Source: Deltaproteobacteria bacterium (GTDB lineage: Bacteria > Desulfobacterota > Binatia > UBA9968). Taken from it: a stretch of DNA of 6,157 nucleotides. The notes under the pieces are model-generated. The model was not told where the DNA came from, ran no database searches, and saw only the letters and a program-made list of their open reading frames with translations. Shown one piece after another: positions 1 through 6,157 of the stretch (within the stretch, counting starts at the first letter, position 1; each line of letters begins with the position of its first letter). Both the position numbers and the translations under genes were made by a program. Where the stretch lies: assembly GCA_005879435.1 (NCBI GenBank), contig VBKX01000099.1, positions 1-6,157 on the forward strand. The letters run 5' to 3'.

Positions 1-1
1 T

Positions 2-136
2 CCCCTCGGTGCTACCGGGGCGAGACTCACGGCCACTTTGATCTTTGAGCTGAGAAGACGAAACGCGCGTTTCGGTATCGCCAGCGCTTGTATCGGCGGC
101 GGCCAGGGGATTGCCTTGTTGGTGGAAAGAATGTAG
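2..136 (+). CDS. Thiolase (acetyl-CoA acyltransferase), C-terminal fragment
   Basis: The 3' end of a gene that starts left of the window; 44 residues are visible, ending at a TAG at 134-136. The frame reads PLGATGARL at residues 1-9, which is the end of the GHPxGATG motif carrying the catalytic histidine. It then reads RFGIASACIGGGQGIALLVE at residues 23-42, the signature C-terminal thiolase motif with the proton-shuttling cysteine at residue 30 (CIGGGQG). This is known family knowledge: such enzymes cleave or form 3-ketoacyl-CoA in beta-oxidation or acetoacetyl-CoA metabolism in the cytoplasm. It is a classical degradative/biosynthetic thiolase, unlike the two divergent SCP2-type proteins on the other strand. 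It converges on the minus-strand operon with only 45 bases between the two stop codons. Substrate chain length cannot be told from this fragment. Confidence 0.93.
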   Translation, partial: PLGATGARLTATLIFELRRRNARFGIASACIGGGQGIALLVERM

Positions 137-181
137 TCGCCTCTTCAAAACGTTTGCAACGTCACCTGTTCCGTCGAAGAT

Positions 182-649
182 TCACTCGACCAGTCTAAAA
201 CCTTCGATATCCAGTATCGAGCCAATGCGTTTTCCTTTCGGCTTGATCACAGCTTTGACGCGGCTTCCAATGGAGACGCGCGACAGATCTTTAACCTCGA
301 GCAGTCTGTGTAGCATCACTGTCGTGGCGCCTTCTAACTGCACCAGCGCCGAGGCCACAGGGTGCTTGAGACGTCCGCCGTTATGATCGATATAAGCATA
401 ACTGAAACTCTTGATGACACCGTCGGGCTGAGCCCGAACTTCTTCGGTCAACTCGACAAAGCATCGCTCGCAGAATTGTCGGGATGGAACGAATACTTGA
501 TGGCACCGACGACATCGAGTTCCCACCAGCTTGCCCTTCTCCTTCAGCGCTTTGAAGAACCTTTGACCGCCAATGCCGGCGGTATAGAGCGACTCGATCG
601 GAATCTCGCCGCGCCATTTTGCTATGTGGCGCAATTGTGTTCCTGCCAT
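182..649 (-). CDS. DUF35 Zn-ribbon/OB-fold protein (155 aa), acyl-CoA-binding partner of a thiolase
   Basis: A small two-domain protein of the DUF35 family. An N-terminal helical stretch (about residues 1-40) leads into a rubredoxin-like zinc ribbon, CRRC at 46-49 and CERC at 60-63, so four cysteines in a CxxC-x10-CxxC arrangement. An OB-fold follows at about 75-155, with IGSRVKAV at 127-134. The length is usual for the family. Known members (ChsH2 C-terminal domain, BbsA, PhlB, the archaeal HMG-CoA synthase partner) bind thiolase-fold subunits and help hold or channel acyl-CoA; they are not thought to be catalytic alone. The start is supported by GGAGG at 658-662, eight bases upstream of the ATG. 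It is the last gene of the operon, 50 bases after its 184-aa paralogue. By inference it partners one of the two upstream thiolase-fold proteins; which one cannot be told. Confidence 0.9.
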   Translation of the reverse strand: MAGTQLRHIAKWRGEIPIESLYTAGIGGQRFFKALKEKGKLVGTRCRRCHQVFVPSRQFCERCFVELTEEVRAQPDGVIKSFSYAYIDHNGGRLKHPVASALVQLEGATTVMLHRLLEVKDLSRVSIGSRVKAVIKPKGKRIGSILDIEGFRLVE

Positions 650-657
650 GTCCGTAA

Positions 658-662
658 CCTCC
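658..662 (-). promoter_or_regulatory. Shine-Dalgarno GGAGG for the 155-aa DUF35 gene
   Basis: Read on the minus strand, GGAGG sits eight bases before the ATG at 649. It is the fullest Shine-Dalgarno match in the downstream half of the operon and fixes the start of the last gene. Confidence 0.7.
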
Positions 663-699
663 GGAAAACAGCGGCAACCCGTCGACTGCGCGGGCCGCC

Positions 700-1254
700 T
701 TATTTAGCGCTCACCGTCCTTTGGGACCGTCGATTTATCGGCATCCAATAGGCGATATCCGTGATACTCCCGGTGCGCTGAGCCGGGGGCTTCCAAACCG
801 CCGCGACGCGCATGCCGATGCGCACGTCCTTTGGCGCTACCTTACGAACAAGATGAAGGATGCCCATCCCAGGCGATGCGCCGTCGATTTCAATCACCGC
901 GGGGATTTCCGGCTGCTTCAACCGGCGCACATCCCAGCTCACATAGCAGAGCGAAAACGTGTTCACTGTGCCGGTAGCTTTGACATAGACCCAATCATCG
1001 GTCGGGCGAAAACAGCGTTCGCAGAACATGCGCGGCGGGATCATGACGCGCTCGCATTTGCGGCAGGAACGCGCGATGAGCCTGCCATTTTTGAGTTCCG
1101 CCAAATAACGGCCCATCGCCTCGCCGGTATCCCAAGTGTAGCGGAGCGCCGGCGCGTACGAGTTAAGAAAAATCTTGCCCCGTTTCAGAGCCTTGGCGTC
1201 TAGCGGCGTTCCCTGAACGATATTGGGCGCGGGCTTGATCGTCCTATGAGTCAT
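700..1254 (-). CDS. DUF35 Zn-ribbon/OB-fold protein (184 aa), acyl-CoA-binding partner of a thiolase
   Basis: Paralogue of the following 155-aa protein. The zinc ribbon is CRKC at residues 64-67 and CERC at 78-81, with the same CxxC-x10-CxxC spacing, and both copies share the FCERCF string. The OB-fold spans about 92-172 and contains IGMRVAAVW at 146-154. It is longer than its sister by about 20 residues at the N terminus and by a short basic tail (about 173-184). The ATG lies 18 bases after the stop of the 392-aa thiolase-fold gene, with AAGGCGG at 1259-1265 as a close, modest ribosome-binding site. This tight placement makes it the likeliest partner of that protein, as in known thiolase/DUF35 pairs such as Ltp2-ChsH2 and BbsB-BbsA (family knowledge). 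The exact substrate is not determinable. Confidence 0.9.
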   Translation of the reverse strand: MTHRTIKPAPNIVQGTPLDAKALKRGKIFLNSYAPALRYTWDTGEAMGRYLAELKNGRLIARSCRKCERVMIPPRMFCERCFRPTDDWVYVKATGTVNTFSLCYVSWDVRRLKQPEIPAVIEIDGASPGMGILHLVRKVAPKDVRIGMRVAAVWKPPAQRTGSITDIAYWMPINRRSQRTVSAK

Positions 1255-1272
1255 CGTGCCGCCTTGAACCTT

Positions 1273-2451
1273 TCAGTGTTTGGGTTCACTTGTTCCAACG
1301 ACAACCACCGTGCCTACCTGCATCAGATCGCCCCAGGCTTGCGCCACGCCGCGCTCCGGTTTGCCTGGTACTTGGCGCCGACCCGCTTCGCCGCGCAGTT
1401 GCCAGAAAAGCTCGCAGATCTTCATGGTTCCTGCCGCCGCAATGGGGTTGCCGACTCCCAACAATCCGCCAGAGGGCGTGACCGGTAGATCGCCGTCGCG
1501 ATCAAACACACCATCCGCCAGAAGTTTCGGCGCTTGGCCTTTAGGCGCCAATTGCAGTCCTTCGAGGTGATGAAGCTCTTTGTATGCGAAAGGATCATAG
1601 GGCTCCGCTATGTTGATCTCTCGGCGCGGTTCTTTCACACCTGCCATGCGGTAGGCCATCCATGCCGCCTTCTCAACGTACTCGGGATAGTACAGGTCAC
1701 GATTGGTCCAGTAGGCGGTGTCGAGACACCAGCCGACGCCTTGAATCCAAACCGGCTTTGAGGTGAGTCGCCGCGCGACATCGCCAGCCGCAAGCACTAC
1801 CGCCGCCGCTCCATCGCTCGTCGGACTGACCATCAAGCGATGCACCGGCCAAGCCATCACTTCGGAGGCGAGCACGTCTTTTACGGTAATCTCCGCGCCA
1901 AGCTGCGCCGAAGGATGACCCAGAGCATTGCGCTTGTTCTTCACCGACACGCGCGCGATCTCTTCAAGTGTAATGTGATGGGTTTGCATGTAGCGATTCT
2001 GCTCCAGCGCGAAGATCCATAGAAGGTTCGGCTTGAGCGGCTGTTCGGTGAACGGATCGAAGATCGAAATAAAAGCGGCCTGCGGATGCGGCTGGCAGGT
2101 CGACATCTTTTCTTCGCAAACGACGAGCGCGGTATCGAAGAGGCCCGATGCTACTTGAAACCAACCTTGGGCGACGGCGTAAACGCCGGTGCCGCCGCCG
2201 ACATAACATCTTAGATAAGGTTTGCGCCAGCCGCCGCAGCCATCCGCGAGATACTCGCCCTTCATATGCATGCCGTCGAAAGCGTCCGGTGCGCTGCCGA
2301 GGACGGCGCCGTCGATTTGATCCAGTTTCATCTCGGCGGAGTCCAACGCAGCCTTGGCGGCGAGCCAGGCAAGCTCTTTGGGCGTTTCCAAGGCGCGCCG
2401 CATGAACTTGGTCATGCCCGCTCCAACGATCGCAACTGGTCGAGAAGTCAT
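1273..2451 (-). CDS. SCP2/Ltp2-like thiolase-fold protein (392 aa) lacking canonical catalytic residues
   Basis: A full-length thiolase-superfamily protein of the lipid-transfer/SCP-x thiolase branch. The N-terminal strand PVAIVGAGMTKF (5-16) and the core VSPTSDGAAAVVLA (208-221) are typical. By eye alignment with SCP-x thiolases, the usual CxTG nucleophile segment reads GGTG (86-89), so the cysteine is replaced by Gly86. The HDCF segment reads YDPF (285-288), with Tyr285 in place of His. The GHP motif reads GNP (334-336), with Asn335 in place of His. Ordinary thiolysis is therefore unlikely. Known relatives without the cysteine, such as Ltp2 of steroid degradation, act as retro-aldolases with a DUF35 partner, and a DUF35 gene follows after 18 bases. 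No strong Shine-Dalgarno is seen; GAGA lies upstream of the ATG. Retro-aldol cleavage of a hydroxyacyl-CoA is inference; a structural, non-catalytic subunit is the main alternative. Confidence 0.88.
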   Translation of the reverse strand: MTSRPVAIVGAGMTKFMRRALETPKELAWLAAKAALDSAEMKLDQIDGAVLGSAPDAFDGMHMKGEYLADGCGGWRKPYLRCYVGGGTGVYAVAQGWFQVASGLFDTALVVCEEKMSTCQPHPQAAFISIFDPFTEQPLKPNLLWIFALEQNRYMQTHHITLEEIARVSVKNKRNALGHPSAQLGAEITVKDVLASEVMAWPVHRLMVSPTSDGAAAVVLAAGDVARRLTSKPVWIQGVGWCLDTAYWTNRDLYYPEYVEKAAWMAYRMAGVKEPRREINIAEPYDPFAYKELHHLEGLQLAPKGQAPKLLADGVFDRDGDLPVTPSGGLLGVGNPIAAAGTMKICELFWQLRGEAGRRQVPGKPERGVAQAWGDLMQVGTVVVVGTSEPKH

Positions 2452-2523
2452 AGTCGTCTCATGTCAGTGTGTTGGTGTTTTATGTGTTTTATATCCGACG
2501 ACATTCAGTGGCGACCGGAATAA

Positions 2524-2586
2524 TGGAGTGCTGCAGTAGTGGGAGTAATGGGTTTTATCAGTACTCCAGCACTCCACTACTCCAAT
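2524..2586. repeat. Imperfect inverted repeat made of 8-base tandem units (ACTCCANN)
   Basis: On the plus strand the right arm (2563-2586) is three consecutive 8-base units, ACTCCAGC, ACTCCACT and ACTCCAAT. The left arm (2524-2547) is a degenerate complementary series beginning TGGAGTGC. Arms 2525-2547 and 2562-2583 can pair at about 17 Watson-Crick positions plus one wobble, with one bulged G and a 14-base loop. It begins seven bases after the stop codon of the 383-aa thiolase-fold gene. No U-tract follows on either strand, so a standard intrinsic terminator is unlikely. An mRNA-stabilising or processing hairpin, or a REP-like dispersed element, is possible. Confidence 0.6.
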
Positions 2587-2589
2587 TCG

Positions 2590-3741
2590 TTATCTTCCCA
2601 GGATCACTACTGCGCCGCTCGTCGTCGGCACGCCGCGCCAAGATTGCGCCAACCCGACTTTCGCTCGCGGTAGCTGCCGCGGCCCGGCCTCGCCGCGCAA
2701 CTGACAAACGATCTCGGCGAGGCGGTAAAGACCGCTTGCCTCGAGCGTGTGGCCAATGCCCAACGATCCGCCGGAAACATTCACGGGCATCTTGCCAGCG
2801 GCGCCGGATTCGCCATTCTCGACGGCTCTGCCTGCCGCCACGGCCTGCGGATAAATTCCCAAAGCAACTAAATGTTGCAGTTCTTTGTACGCATAGGCAT
2901 CATCGACTTCGAAAAGATCGATCTCGGCGACTGGATCCTTGATTCCAGCCTGACCGTACGCCATAGCTGCAGCGGCGCGAATGTATTGCGCATCGATCCA
3001 GTCGCGCGATTCCAAAGTTGGACTGTCGTTCGTAAAGCCGACGCCGCGGATCCAAACCGGCCGCGACTTGGATGGCTGAGCCCTACTCGCGCCCGCCAAA
3101 ACGACAACCACGCAGCCATCGGCGCTCTTAGCCATCTCTGCATCGCGCAAGGGATAACAGAGGTAGGGAGATGATTGGACATCCTCGGCGCGGAGATTCA
3201 TCGGATAAGCGGCGGCGATATTCTTGAGCGCGTGAGTACGATTTTTGGCGACGACCTGCGCGCACTGTGCTTGGGTGATGCCTGTTGCGTGAAGGAAGCC
3301 ATTCATCTCCAGTCCGGCGATGACGTGCGGATTGAAATCGAGCGGACGGTTGTAAACCGGGTCAAGCGCATAATTGAGAATCGAGTTTGGATTCTCCAAA
3401 TTCGAATGCTTGCTGTGCGCCTCGACAACGACCAAGCCAACGAGTCCGGAGCGGAGCTGCATCACAGCATCGGCGATGCCGTAGAGCCCGTCCTGAGTCA
3501 GCGTGTGCATCGGCTTTTGCACGGCGCCGAGTTGATCCGGCGTATACTCATCGAAGATCGAGATGCCTTCGGTGAGATCTTCCGCGCAGGTAACAAAGGA
3601 CTCGACCTCATGCGCATCGATGCCGGCGTCCGCGTATGCCTTCTGTGCCGCCTCGAACATCATCTCCTTAAAAGAGAGATGCTCCGAGCTCGGTCTTGCG
3701 GCCATGACGCCGACCCCGATGATCGCGACACGTTCGTTCAT
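2590..3741 (-). CDS. SCP2-type thiolase-fold protein (383 aa) lacking the nucleophilic cysteine
   Basis: Second thiolase-superfamily member, paralogous to the 392-aa protein. They share the start (VAIIGVGVM, residues 5-13), an AYKEL segment (284-288), SGG (323-325) and QLRGEAG (347-353). By eye alignment the CxTG nucleophile position falls on Thr82 in TQDG (82-85), so no cysteine is available. The HDCF position reads DDAY (280-283), with Asp280 for His. Unlike its sister it keeps the later histidine, in GHT at 330-332 (His331). The two paralogues thus have different active sites and might act on successive substrates or form a heteromer. The ATG lies 83 bases after the acyl-CoA ligase stop, and no clear Shine-Dalgarno is visible. 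An Ltp2-like aldolase role with a DUF35 partner is inference from family and context. Confidence 0.88.
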   Translation of the reverse strand: MNERVAIIGVGVMAARPSSEHLSFKEMMFEAAQKAYADAGIDAHEVESFVTCAEDLTEGISIFDEYTPDQLGAVQKPMHTLTQDGLYGIADAVMQLRSGLVGLVVVEAHSKHSNLENPNSILNYALDPVYNRPLDFNPHVIAGLEMNGFLHATGITQAQCAQVVAKNRTHALKNIAAAYPMNLRAEDVQSSPYLCYPLRDAEMAKSADGCVVVVLAGASRAQPSKSRPVWIRGVGFTNDSPTLESRDWIDAQYIRAAAAMAYGQAGIKDPVAEIDLFEVDDAYAYKELQHLVALGIYPQAVAAGRAVENGESGAAGKMPVNVSGGSLGIGHTLEASGLYRLAEIVCQLRGEAGPRQLPRAKVGLAQSWRGVPTTSGAVVILGR

Positions 3742-3824
3742 AAGACGGCTGTTTCGGATTTAGAGTTTCGAGTGCCACCCCTGCGATCGCAGAGACTCAC
3801 GCAACGAATCTCGGCAACATTGCG

Positions 3825-5345
3825 CTAAGCGACCTTTTTAGTGTCCTGTTGTCTTAGCCTCAGCTCGCGCTTGAGCACTTTACCCGAGGGATTGCGCGGC
3901 AACGCTTCGATGAACTCGACGTAGCGCGGCGCCTTGTACACTGCCATACAAGCGCGGCAATACTCGATGACGTCTTTCTCAAACAGCTGTACGTCCTTCG
4001 TCAAGACCACAAAGGCTTTGACGGCTTCACCCGACACCGGGTCGGGCACGCCAATCACCGCCGCTTCGGCCAAGTCCAAATGATTCGACAACACCTCCTC
4101 TACTTCCCGCGGCCATACTTTGAAGCCGGAGACATTAATCATGTCTTTGGCGCGGTCGACAAGGTACAGATACCCGTCGGCATCCATCCTGCCGATGTCG
4201 CCGGTCAGAAACCAGCCGTCGCGGATCACCTGAACCGTCTCCTTCGGCCTATTGAAGTATCCCTTCATAACATTCGCGCCTTTGATCGCGATCTCTCCTA
4301 GCTCGCCAGAGGCGACTGTTTCGCCCTTTTCATTAATGACCTTAATCTTGGCGTACTGGACCGGCTTGCCGACGCTTCCCTCGCGATACTCGCTATCGTG
4401 ATTGTAACTGGCGAAGGGCGAAGTCTCGGTCAAACCATAACCTTCGTATATAATCTGACCGAAGCGTTCCCGCCATTTTCTTACCGTCTGTACGGTCAAC
4501 GGGGCTGCCGCGGAAAAATAATATCGAATCGACTCCAGCTTCTTTTCGATCTCCGGTTGGGAAAGCAGACGAATGTAGACGGCGGGCACGCCAAAAAACA
4601 TCGTGGCTCTGTTCACAGCCGCTGACTCAAGCACCTCATCGGGAACGTACCGCTCATGCAAAAGCAGGGTCGCGCCGACATGCACCGACGTGTTCATGAT
4701 GAAGTTTTGTCCGAAGCAGTGAAACAACGGCAGGAAACATAACAGCCGATCTTCCGGCGTCATGCCCGTATGGTGATGGGTAGCTTGCGAGTTGAACAGC
4801 AAATTGCCGTGGGTGAGTAAAACCCCTTTCGGCTGACCCGTTGTACCGGAGGTATAAAGGATGGCGGCGCCGTCTTCGGTTTCGACACGAACGTTGGGCG
4901 CTTCCGATGTTGGACGCTCGGCAATTAGGTCGAAAAACCGTAGACAGCCGATCCTATTCGTTTCTCCCACGACAACGGTTCCTCGCAGCGTAAGAATATT
5001 CTCCGGAACCTGTTCCAATAACTGCGGCATAGTAATGAGCGCTTTTGCGCCGCAGTCGCGCAAAATGAACTCCACCTCATCGCGCTTGAGCATGACGTTG
5101 AGGGAAACCGCGATAGCGCCGAGTTTTTCGACGGCGTAGTAAGACAGCATAAATTCGGGAATGTTGGGCAAAAAGATTGCCACGCGATCCCCTCGCTGAA
5201 GAGCAAAGCGCTTGCTCAACGCGGCGCTCAGACAGCAAGCCTGCTTGTAAACCTCGCCATAGGTTATTTTCCGTCCTTCGAAGATCAGAGCGTCTTTTTT
5301 GGGAAAGCGAATTTGTGCGCGCTCCAGAAAATCAAAGATATTCAT
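3825..5345 (-). CDS. AMP-forming acyl-CoA ligase (506 aa), FadD/4-coumarate-CoA ligase-like
   Basis: A complete ANL-superfamily adenylating enzyme that would convert a carboxylic acid, ATP and CoA to acyl-CoA, AMP and PPi in the cytoplasm. Visible motifs in order are the P-loop YTSGTTGQPKG (164-174), the LFHCFGQ segment (207-213), the adenine-binding GYGLTETSP (302-310), TGDIG (381-385) with the ribose-binding Asp383, the hinge region DRAKDMINVSGFKV (397-410), and PSGKVLKREL (486-495) with the catalytic Lys489. Length is normal for the family. The ATG follows AGGAG by five bases, and the stop codon of the ammonia-lyase overlaps that Shine-Dalgarno, so translation is probably coupled. Placement right after an aromatic ammonia-lyase suggests the substrate is the lyase product (a cinnamate-type acid). 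Motifs alone do not separate this from a medium- or long-chain fatty acid ligase. Confidence 0.93.
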   Translation of the reverse strand: MNIFDFLERAQIRFPKKDALIFEGRKITYGEVYKQACCLSAALSKRFALQRGDRVAIFLPNIPEFMLSYYAVEKLGAIAVSLNVMLKRDEVEFILRDCGAKALITMPQLLEQVPENILTLRGTVVVGETNRIGCLRFFDLIAERPTSEAPNVRVETEDGAAILYTSGTTGQPKGVLLTHGNLLFNSQATHHHTGMTPEDRLLCFLPLFHCFGQNFIMNTSVHVGATLLLHERYVPDEVLESAAVNRATMFFGVPAVYIRLLSQPEIEKKLESIRYYFSAAAPLTVQTVRKWRERFGQIIYEGYGLTETSPFASYNHDSEYREGSVGKPVQYAKIKVINEKGETVASGELGEIAIKGANVMKGYFNRPKETVQVIRDGWFLTGDIGRMDADGYLYLVDRAKDMINVSGFKVWPREVEEVLSNHLDLAEAAVIGVPDPVSGEAVKAFVVLTKDVQLFEKDVIEYCRACMAVYKAPRYVEFIEALPRNPSGKVLKRELRLRQQDTKKVA

Positions 5346-5350
5346 ACGAT

Positions 5351-5356
5351 CTCCTA
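5351..5356 (-). promoter_or_regulatory. Ribosome-binding site of the ligase overlapping the lyase stop codon
   Basis: The minus strand reads TAGGAG: TAG is the stop codon of the ammonia-lyase and AGGAG (5351-5355) is the Shine-Dalgarno of the acyl-CoA ligase, five bases before its ATG. This predicts coupled translation and a fixed ratio of the two enzymes. Confidence 0.75.
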
Positions 5357-6157
5357 AAGCTCAGCAATGGGTATCGATCTTTGTCTGATCAATTCCGTAA
5401 CCTTTCTGATATCGCCGTCCATGGGACGATCCTGGTCGGCAAATGCCACTTCCCGTCTCACCGTGTCATAAACCGTCCGGTTCACATGTCCCAACTGTGC
5501 GCTCCCGCCGCGTAGGTCGATTGCTTGGCAGAGAGTGATCAGCGCGATCGCGGTGGCATCGTGCAAGATCGTCGTCATCTGCATCGTCGTTAATGCCGAG
5601 TGCATTCCCAAACTCACCATGTCCTGGTTATATTGCTCCGTCGGCAGCGTGTGGATCATGCTCGGGTTCGCCAACTGCCTAAGCGCGCAAACCAAGCTGG
5701 TTAAACAGAGTTGCATTCCCTTAAACCCCGAGAAAAGACCGGGATGCGGTGCGAGATTCGGTGGGAGGCCGTTATTGAATCGCTCATCAACCAGCATGGC
5801 GATCAGCGCATGTAGCCAGTTTCCCATCGTCGCCAGGTCGATCTTCCAACTGTCTAGCGCGCGGGCCACATGGCCGCCGTAAAAATTGCCGGTGTGATAG
5901 ACGCGGCCGTCAACCGGATCGAGCAGTGGATTATCGTTGGCCGAGTTGAGCTCTCGTTCGATCACCACTCGGTGAATCTTCACCGCTTCCAGAATCGGCC
6001 CGATGCCCTGGGGCACGCAGCGCAGCGAATAGGGCTGCTGGATCGCCTCATCGGAGCGCTCGATCGAGTGATTGTCGCCGTGAAAGCTCTCTCGCACCCT
6101 GCCGCGAATGTCATCCAAACTCCGCACGTAGCCGCTTCCTTCAATGAACCTGCGGCA
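5354..6157 (-). CDS. Aromatic amino acid ammonia-lyase, C-terminal half (PAL/TAL-like, MIO family)
   Basis: The frame is open to the right edge, so 267 residues of roughly 500 are seen; numbering is from the first visible residue. These enzymes remove ammonia from His, Phe or Tyr using an MIO cofactor formed from Ala-Ser-Gly; that triad lies upstream, outside the window. Visible motifs are QPYSLRC (41-47) with active-site Tyr43 and Arg46, NSANDNP (71-77), GNF (90-92), NNGLPPNLA (128-136) and EQYNQD (174-179). Histidine lyases carry Gln-Glu-Asp at the last motif, whereas plant PAL has EQHNQD; Gln178 here and the PAL-like NDNP and NNGLP strings favour Phe or Tyr. An aminomutase is also possible. 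The C terminus ends without the extension seen in plant PAL. An internal GTG at 6127 is not the start, because the frame continues upstream with matching sequence. The adjacent CoA ligase supports an arylacrylate product. Confidence 0.9.
   Translation of the reverse strand, partial: CRRFIEGSGYVRSLDDIRGRVRESFHGDNHSIERSDEAIQQPYSLRCVPQGIGPILEAVKIHRVVIERELNSANDNPLLDPVDGRVYHTGNFYGGHVARALDSWKIDLATMGNWLHALIAMLVDERFNNGLPPNLAPHPGLFSGFKGMQLCLTSLVCALRQLANPSMIHTLPTEQYNQDMVSLGMHSALTTMQMTTILHDATAIALITLCQAIDLRGGSAQLGHVNRTVYDTVRREVAFADQDRPMDGDIRKVTELIRQRSIPIAEL

Noticed and set aside
141..190. Small inverted repeats between the convergent genes (ACGTT/AACGT at 150-162, GTCGA/TCGAC at 173-190) as a bidirectional terminator
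   Set aside because: Stems are only five base pairs and no T-tract follows on either strand, so a terminator cannot be supported.
381..677. A 98-codon minus-strand frame overlapping the 155-aa DUF35 gene
   Set aside because: It overlaps the true gene in another frame and lacks motifs, while the true gene has a GGAGG site and the four-cysteine ribbon.
721..1203. A 160-codon plus-strand open frame opposite the 184-aa DUF35 gene
   Set aside because: It is antisense to the zinc-ribbon protein, whose cysteine pattern proves the minus frame; the plus translation has no family features.
3175..3828. A 217-codon open frame on the plus strand opposite the 383-aa thiolase-fold gene
   Set aside because: It is antisense to a clear thiolase family protein, shows no recognisable motif, and its translation looks like the complement of thiolase coding sequence.
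3781..5551. GCGATCGC octamers as cyanobacterial HIP1 repeats
   Set aside because: Only two copies were found in 6 kb, too few to indicate the dense HIP1 distribution of cyanobacteria.
6125..6127. GTG as the start codon of the ammonia-lyase
   Set aside because: The frame stays open to the window edge with residues that read smoothly into the motif, and the protein would lack the MIO half of the family fold.

Overview
The window is a piece of a bacterial chromosome or metagenomic contig: dense, intron-free, with mid-to-high 50s % GC judged by eye and short intergenic gaps. It contains no rRNA, tRNA, IS element or CRISPR array. The mix of aromatic ammonia-lyase, acyl-CoA ligase and SCP2-type thiolases paired with DUF35 zinc-ribbon proteins suits a metabolically versatile soil or sediment bacterium that degrades aromatic or isoprenoid acyl-CoAs. 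I cannot assign a phylum from the sequence.

Layout. Six genes run on the minus strand from the right edge to position 182. In transcription order they are: an aromatic amino acid ammonia-lyase (its 5' half lies outside the window), an AMP-forming acyl-CoA ligase, two SCP2/Ltp2-like thiolase-fold proteins, and two small DUF35 Zn-ribbon/OB-fold proteins. Gaps are 8, 83, 138, 18 and 50 bases, so one transcript is likely. The largest gap holds an unusual hairpin built from 8-base tandem units. At the left edge, positions 2-136 on the plus strand encode the last 44 residues of a classical thiolase, which converges on the minus-strand operon with 45 bases between the stop codons.

How the genes may work together (inference). 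The lyase would deaminate an aromatic amino acid, more probably phenylalanine or tyrosine than histidine, to an arylacrylate. The ligase would make its CoA thioester. After hydration by an enzyme not seen here, the thiolase-fold/DUF35 pairs could cleave the hydroxyacyl-CoA by a retro-aldol reaction, as Ltp2-ChsH2 does in steroid side-chain degradation. By eye alignment, both minus-strand thiolase-fold proteins lack the nucleophilic cysteine needed for ordinary thiolysis, which favours this idea. The plus-strand thiolase keeps the canonical C-terminal Cys motif. The duplicated cysteine-less thiolase/DUF35 set downstream of an ammonia-lyase and a CoA ligase is the most interesting feature and may be an undescribed CoA-dependent phenylpropanoid route.
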